Below the pieces are notes generated by a model, which had not been told where the DNA came from, did no database searches, and saw only the letters and a list, made by a program, of their open reading frames with translations. Position numbers and translations under genes: made by a program. A stretch of 64,000 nt of DNA from NCBI RefSeq assembly GCF_038002345.1, contig NZ_JBBOCJ010000001.1:3534001-3598000 (forward strand). Direction: 5' to 3'. Below, piece after piece: positions 59,684 to 64,000 of the stretch (positions are counted from its first letter, which is position 1; the number at the start of each line of letters is the position of its first letter). The stretch comes from Paenibacillus sp. FSL M7-0420 (lineage in GTDB: Bacteria > Bacillota > Bacilli > Paenibacillales > Paenibacillaceae).

Positions 59684-60979
59684 ATGTTCGGAAAAAAGCT
59701 TGGGGTAGTTGCAGCATCCATCGCGCTTAGCAGTGTAGTGCTTAGTGCTTGCGGAGGAGCTAACGGTAACGAAGGGGCAACTCAGAATCAGGATGCGAAA
59801 GCGGCGGAAGGCAAGGAATCTGTCTCCTTATGGATGTTCGATGCAGATCCGATGTATCAGGCTGCTGCCGAGGCTACCGCAGCGGAAGTCGGCGTGGATT
59901 TGAATTATGAGTACATACAGGACGAGACCTACAAGACCAAAATCAGTGTTGCACTGGCTGCCAATGAGCTTCCGGATGTATTCCAGCAGCATGCCGGGAA
60001 GTCCTACCGGACACCTGTACTGCAATCGAAAACGGTAGCCCCGCTGAACGATACCCTGGATTCCACAGGACTTGGCGCGAAATTTCTGGACAACCAGCTG
60101 GTGAAAGAAGAAGACGGCAATATCTATTCCGTTCCTTCCAATATCAGCACAACCCTGGTCTTCTACTATAACAAAAAGCTGATGAGCGATCTGGGCGCTA
60201 CGCCTCCTGCAACCTGGGACGATCTTCAGGCGCTGGTATCCAAAGCCGATGATAAAGGGATCATCCCTATCGCCCTCGGCGGCAAGGAAAGATGGCAGGG
60301 TGATCTGCTGTACAACCTGCTTGTAGCACGTCAGGACGTTAACGTCTTCGACAATGCGATTAAAGGCGATGCGAAGTTTACAGATGCTCCATTTGTAGAT
60401 GCGGCGAAGCAGGTAGCCACCTTGGTAAGCAGCAATGCCTTCCAGAAAGGCTTCCTCGGCTCGGCTTACCTGGATGCCCAGGAGCTGTTCAAGAATGATA
60501 AGGCGCTAATCTGGATTGACGGTAGCTTCAACTTCGGCGCGCTGTCGAAGGCCATGGGCGATAATCTCGGATATATCGCTTTCCCGAAGACTGGTGCAGA
60601 GGATGTCTACAGTGCAACGATCGGCTTCCAGAACTCGGCGGCACCTTACTCCTTGTTCGTGAACAACAGCTCCAAGCATCTCGACAAAGCCAAGGAATTC
60701 GCGATTAAGCTGTCCCTTAAGCTCAATGATGAGTTCGTACGTAAAGGCCTGCCGGGCTATGCGGCCAGCGAAGTGAAGTCGGAGTCGCAGAATGAGCAGC
60801 TCTCCGCTTATGCTACGGATATCAGCAAAACAGCCAAAACCCAGGCGATGTGGTTTGGCCTGCTGTCGGCAGATACAGGCCAGGAATACCGCGATATGAC
60901 GCAGCAGCTCTATGGCGGCAATCTGACGCCTGAGGAATACACCGCCCAGCTGGAAACATTGCTTCGTTCGGCAGAGTAA
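59684..60979 (+). CDS. Sugar ABC transporter substrate-binding lipoprotein (family 1)
   Basis: A 431-residue lipoprotein with lipobox LSAC (C23) and a family 1 solute-binding fold (SLWMFDADPMYQAAAEA start, VFQQHAGKSYRTPVLQSKTVAPLNDTL, IYSVPSNISTTLVFYYNKKLM). It would bind a sugar whose identity is not given by context. ATG 59684 lies nine bases after AAAGGTGG; an in-frame TTG 21 bases earlier is less likely. An attenuator-like hairpin separates it from the permeases. It follows the two-component genes that probably regulate it. Confidence 0.92.
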   Translation: MFGKKLGVVAASIALSSVVLSACGGANGNEGATQNQDAKAAEGKESVSLWMFDADPMYQAAAEATAAEVGVDLNYEYIQDETYKTKISVALAANELPDVFQQHAGKSYRTPVLQSKTVAPLNDTLDSTGLGAKFLDNQLVKEEDGNIYSVPSNISTTLVFYYNKKLMSDLGATPPATWDDLQALVSKADDKGIIPIALGGKERWQGDLLYNLLVARQDVNVFDNAIKGDAKFTDAPFVDAAKQVATLVSSNAFQKGFLGSAYLDAQELFKNDKALIWIDGSFNFGALSKAMGDNLGYIAFPKTGAEDVYSATIGFQNSAAPYSLFVNNSSKHLDKAKEFAIKLSLKLNDEFVRKGLPGYAASEVKSESQNEQLSAYATDISKTAKTQAMWFGLLSADTGQEYRDMTQQLYGGNLTPEEYTAQLETLLRSAE

Positions 60980-61005
60980 GACGCGCATTACAAATATAAT
61001 AGGGG

Positions 61006-61040
61006 AAAGGCGATGCAGTCTCTTGGACCGCATCGCTTTT
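61006..61040 (+). other. Attenuator-like hairpin between binding-protein and permease genes
   Basis: GCGATGC (61010-61016) and GCATCGC (61030-61036) flanked by AAAG and TTTT form a terminator-shaped hairpin inside the operon. It probably lets only part of the transcripts continue into the permease genes. Confidence 0.7.
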
Positions 61041-61064
61041 CTGCACTCTGATAGGTGGATAGTG

Positions 61065-61949
61065 ATGGAAAGAGCGCTCTCGGATAAGAAATTAATCGCT
61101 TTGTTTCTAGTGCCAGGTTTAACCGTATTTCTGATCTTCTATTTCGTGCCAATTCTCATGACGGCGTATTACAGCTTCCAGGAGTGGGACGGAATTAACC
61201 CTATGGCCTTCGTGGGCCTGGACAATTACACCAAGATGTTCACCGCAGATAAAAGCTTCTGGAAGGCGGTATGGAACAGTGTGGCCTTCCTGCTGACAGG
61301 CGTGTTCGTCCAGCTGCCGCTCTCGTTCGGCCTGGCCCTGCTGGTCTCCCGTAAAATGAAGGGACGCAAATGGTTCCGCAATATTTACTTTTTCCCGGTG
61401 GTGATGTCAACGACGATGGTCAGTCTGCTGTGGGTCAAAATCTACGATCCGAACATCGGGATGCTGAACACGCTGCTGGAAGCCGCTCACCTCGGCAGTT
61501 GGGCCCAGGCCTGGCTTGGAGATACCAAAACGGCACTCTTGTCAGTCCTGATCGTAACGACCTGGCATTATGTAGGCTATAACATGCTGATCCTGTTCGC
61601 TGGTATCCAGGGTATCTCAGAGCAGTACTATGAGGCCGCGAAGCTGGACGGTGCTGTCGGCTGGAAGGCCGTCCGTTATATCACGCTTCCGTTATTGTCT
61701 GATGTGCTGCGGATCTGTGTCGTGCTGAACGTGATTTATGCGCTTAAGACTTTTGAAAGTGTGTATGTTATGACGAATGGCGGACCGCTGCATTCCACGA
61801 CCATGATTGCCCTGAAAATGTTCCAGGAAGCGTTCCTGAAGCAGAACTTCGGCTACGGCAGTGCGCTTGCCGTGTTCATGGTGCTGGAGTGTCTGATCAT
61901 TGCCTGGGTACTCAATAAAGTGCTGACCCGTGAAAAAATTGAATATTAA
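61065..61949 (+). CDS. Sugar ABC transporter permease (MalF/UgpA type)
   Basis: A 294-residue permease with six predicted helices (first IALFLVPGLTVFLIFYFVPI) and the EAA loop YEAAKLDGAVGWKAVRYITLPLLSD. It pairs with the MalG-type subunit 12 bases downstream. ATG 61065 is chosen with AGGTGG before it; an in-frame ATG at 61023 falls inside the region just after the hairpin and has no ribosome binding site. As in the other two importers here, no ATPase gene accompanies it. Confidence 0.92.
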   Translation: MERALSDKKLIALFLVPGLTVFLIFYFVPILMTAYYSFQEWDGINPMAFVGLDNYTKMFTADKSFWKAVWNSVAFLLTGVFVQLPLSFGLALLVSRKMKGRKWFRNIYFFPVVMSTTMVSLLWVKIYDPNIGMLNTLLEAAHLGSWAQAWLGDTKTALLSVLIVTTWHYVGYNMLILFAGIQGISEQYYEAAKLDGAVGWKAVRYITLPLLSDVLRICVVLNVIYALKTFESVYVMTNGGPLHSTTMIALKMFQEAFLKQNFGYGSALAVFMVLECLIIAWVLNKVLTREKIEY

Positions 61950-61961
61950 GGAGGACCGGAC

Positions 61962-62789
61962 ATGCTGAAGACTACGAAAAATACAGGCATCTATCTGCTG
62001 ATGATCCTCATTGCCGTCCTCCAGTTGTTCCCGCTATACTGGCTTGTGGTAAGTGCGTTTAAGGATAATTCGGAGATTATCGGCGGAGTGGTCTGGGCGC
62101 TGCCCACGGAGTGGCGGTTTAGCAATTTCTCAGAGGCCTGGGTAAGCGCCAAGGTGAATCAATACTTTTTCAACAGTGTGTCAGTTACGCTGATTACCCT
62201 CTTCTGCGTGCTGCTGCTCGCTTCAATGATGGCTTACGCGCTGACACGGATGAGATTCAAATATAACGGACTGATTCTGTTCATTCTGCTCATGGGAGTC
62301 ATGGTGCCGATTCACGCTACGCTGATTCCGCTGTTCATGATCCTGAAGAATCTCGGCCTTCTCAGCTCGCGGCTGTCGATTATCCTGCCGTACATCGCTG
62401 TGAATCTGCCGATTGGCGTCTATATGCTGTCTGCGTTCCTGCGGAGCATGCCGAAGGAGCTGGAGGAGGCTGCGTTCATCGACGGCTGCGGGGTAGTAAA
62501 GTCCTTCTTCAAGGTCGTGCTGCCGTTGCTGAAGCCGCCGCTGGCCTCGGTTGCCATCTTCGTGTTCCTCGCCGTATGGAATGAGCTGCTGATGGCGGCA
62601 ACCTTCATCCAGAAGGAGACGCTGCGGACGCTGCCGCTCGGGCTGATGAACTTCAGCGGCCAATACAGCATTAGCTGGGGACCGCTGGCTGCAGCCATGG
62701 TGATCTCTACGCTGCCGATTCTGCTCGCTTATGTGCTGTTCAGCGACCAGATGGAGAAGAGCTTCACCGCAGGCGCAATTCTGAAATGA
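61962..62789 (+). CDS. Sugar ABC transporter permease (MalG/UgpE type)
   Basis: A 275-residue permease with six hydrophobic helices and the EAA loop ELEEAAFIDGCGVVKSFFKVVLPLLKPP. It is the second membrane subunit of the importer. AAGGAGGACCGGAC precedes ATG 61962. The phosphoesterase gene begins 24 bases after its stop, so it is probably part of the same transcript. Confidence 0.92.
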   Translation: MLKTTKNTGIYLLMILIAVLQLFPLYWLVVSAFKDNSEIIGGVVWALPTEWRFSNFSEAWVSAKVNQYFFNSVSVTLITLFCVLLLASMMAYALTRMRFKYNGLILFILLMGVMVPIHATLIPLFMILKNLGLLSSRLSIILPYIAVNLPIGVYMLSAFLRSMPKELEEAAFIDGCGVVKSFFKVVLPLLKPPLASVAIFVFLAVWNELLMAATFIQKETLRTLPLGLMNFSGQYSISWGPLAAAMVISTLPILLAYVLFSDQMEKSFTAGAILK

Positions 62790-62813
62790 AGAGACGGAAG
62801 AAGGGTGAACGAG

Positions 62814-64000
62814 ATGATGGAACCGGCAGCAAGCCGTAACCTGCGCAAGATCGTGATTATCGCAACCTCGGATGTTCATGGCAATCTGTGGGGCTACCGT
62901 TACGAAGACGGTCTCGATACCGTAAATGACGGGCTCGCCAGAGTAGCCGCTTATGTCCGCGAACTTAGGGAGAGCGGGACGGAGATTCTGCTGATCGATA
63001 ACGGCGATGTCTTCCAGGGGAATATGCTGACTGACGATGTCTACAATAAGCGGCCGGATGACAGGCATCCGGTCGCGTCAGCGCTGAATGCCATGGGCTA
63101 TGCCGCATTGACACTGGGCAACCATGAGTTTAACTTCGGCCTTGGCCTGATTGAGCGAATCCGGCAGGAGCTGAGCTTCCCGGTGCTCGCGGCGAATGTC
63201 TGGGATTCAGAGGGCAGGCCATTTGCCGAGCCGTATGTGATCCTTGAACAACACGGCATCCGGGTGGCGGTAATTGGACTGACGAATCCGAACGTTCCGC
63301 GCTGGGATGGAAGTAAGGTAGAGGGCCTAAGGTTCGGACATATGGCCGAGACTGCGCAGGCTATGGCGGCCTCGCTACGCGCGGAAGGGAAGGCGGACCT
63401 GATTGTGATCAGCGCCCATGCGGGCATGGTTGCAGAGTTCGATGAAGAGGGCGGCTCGGATGCCGCCGGACGGATTGCGGAGCTGGTTCCTGAAGCAGAT
63501 GTGCTGCTGGTCGGCCATATGCATATTACCGTGAACCAGCGGATTGGGAGTACGGTCATTGGAGGACCGCGTGACCGGGGAAGGGAAGTTGTACGCTTCG
63601 ACCTGACACTGGAGCTGGACAACGGGCAACCCAAGGTTGTGAGCCGCGAGGTCACGGTGGTAGACATGAGCGGCTGGGCGCCGGACCAGGAATTGCGCAA
63701 GCTGATCACCGGGGCGCATGAAGAGACCCTCCGGTTCATCGCCGAAGGCGGCGGAGGCTCTTCGATAGAGGGGGAGGGCGGCATTCTGGGCTATGCGGCC
63801 GCCGATTTCCAGCCTGAAGAGACTGCTGCCGGTCTGCCGGCGGGGCGTGTGCAGGATACGGCGGTCATTACCTTGATCCAGCGGGCCATGCTGGAGGCCA
63901 GCGGAGCGGATGTTGCCGCCACCAGCCTGTTCAACGACAAGGCGGATCTGAAGCAGGGACCGCTGACGTATGCAGATGTGTACCGCATTTATCCTTTTGA
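62814..64000 (+). CDS. Bifunctional metallophosphoesterase/5'-nucleotidase (3' end outside window)
   Basis: The frame is open from ATG 62814 to the window edge (395 codons seen). The calcineurin-like metal motifs are all present: TSDVHGNL, DNGDVFQGN, LGNHEFNFG, SAHAGM and VGHMHI. The later part, with GRVQDTAVITLIQRAMLEASGADVAAT, begins the C-terminal 5'-nucleotidase domain. Such enzymes hydrolyse nucleotides or 2',3'-cyclic nucleotides and are often exported, but no signal peptide is seen here (the protein begins MMEPAASRNLRK), so this copy looks cytoplasmic. It follows the sugar permeases by 24 bases; a UshA-like enzyme in a sugar ABC operon could mean that the solute is a nucleoside or phosphorylated compound. 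ATG 62817 is an alternative start. Confidence 0.9.
   Translation, partial: MMEPAASRNLRKIVIIATSDVHGNLWGYRYEDGLDTVNDGLARVAAYVRELRESGTEILLIDNGDVFQGNMLTDDVYNKRPDDRHPVASALNAMGYAALTLGNHEFNFGLGLIERIRQELSFPVLAANVWDSEGRPFAEPYVILEQHGIRVAVIGLTNPNVPRWDGSKVEGLRFGHMAETAQAMAASLRAEGKADLIVISAHAGMVAEFDEEGGSDAAGRIAELVPEADVLLVGHMHITVNQRIGSTVIGGPRDRGREVVRFDLTLELDNGQPKVVSREVTVVDMSGWAPDQELRKLITGAHEETLRFIAEGGGGSSIEGEGGILGYAAADFQPEETAAGLPAGRVQDTAVITLIQRAMLEASGADVAATSLFNDKADLKQGPLTYADVYRIYPF

Overview
The window looks like a chromosomal stretch of a Paenibacillus-type Firmicute. It has about 50-55% GC, strong AGGAGG-type ribosome binding sites, many GTG/TTG starts, and YesM-type histidine kinases paired with REC-AraC response regulators next to lipoprotein sugar-binding proteins. 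It also has sugar ABC importers that lack their own ATPase, and a B. subtilis-like BirA/BioY locus. This is inferred from gene content and style; no rRNA or tRNA lies in the window.

Layout. 1-6140: end of a sugar-responsive sensor kinase, then a secreted multidomain GH43 enzyme and an intracellular GH127-like enzyme (arabinose-containing polysaccharide use). 6230-8120: a TetR repressor with its hydrolase, with a clear promoter/operator. 8190-13865: birA divergent from a BirA-operator-controlled operon of bioY, an acyl-CoA ligase and a complete ECF module (two ATPases and EcfT). 13877-17224: an AraC regulator whose sensor half is a PEP-hydrolase-like TIM barrel, followed by genes equivalent to the two halves of plant Tm-1. 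17313-21500: nosD-nosL-nosY-nosF-thioredoxin behind an FNR-like box, with no nosZ in view. 21600-33370: an amino-sugar cluster (ABC importer, GH84, DUF4127, NanE, RpiR regulator, ROK kinase, FAD oxidoreductase) interrupted by an array of 51-bp palindromic repeats. 33586-36866: a secreted leucine-rich-repeat protein and a soluble PAS-PAS chemoreceptor. 36921-54191: a large polysaccharide utilisation region (AraC regulator, GH92, giant PL8 lyase, ABC importer, two-component system, GH88, SGNH esterase). 54287-56622: a DinB protein and an orphan pksB/acyltransferase pair. 56736-64000: another two-component system with ABC importer and a metallophosphoesterase cut by the window edge.

How the parts work together. 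In the PL8 region, the lyase would cut a uronic-acid polysaccharide outside the cell. The binding protein and two permeases would import the unsaturated oligomers, and GH88 would remove the terminal unsaturated uronate. The lyase, binding-protein and GH88 genes share a promoter of identical geometry: two TTCAT-like half sites 19 bp apart, then an extended -10 at a fixed distance. This suggests one AraC-type activator, most simply the response regulator encoded between them, and a perfect cre site adds catabolite control to the lyase gene. In the amino-sugar cluster, GH84 would release N-acetyl-hexosamine, and NanE, the ROK kinase and the RpiR regulator would handle the imported sugar.

The points most worth following are the shared promoter regulon, the nos-like operon without its usual client, the 51-bp repeat array that encodes two potential hairpins per unit, the insertion of two carbohydrate-binding-like domains inside the PL8 catalytic module, and the orphan acyltransferase whose substrate arginine is replaced by glutamine.
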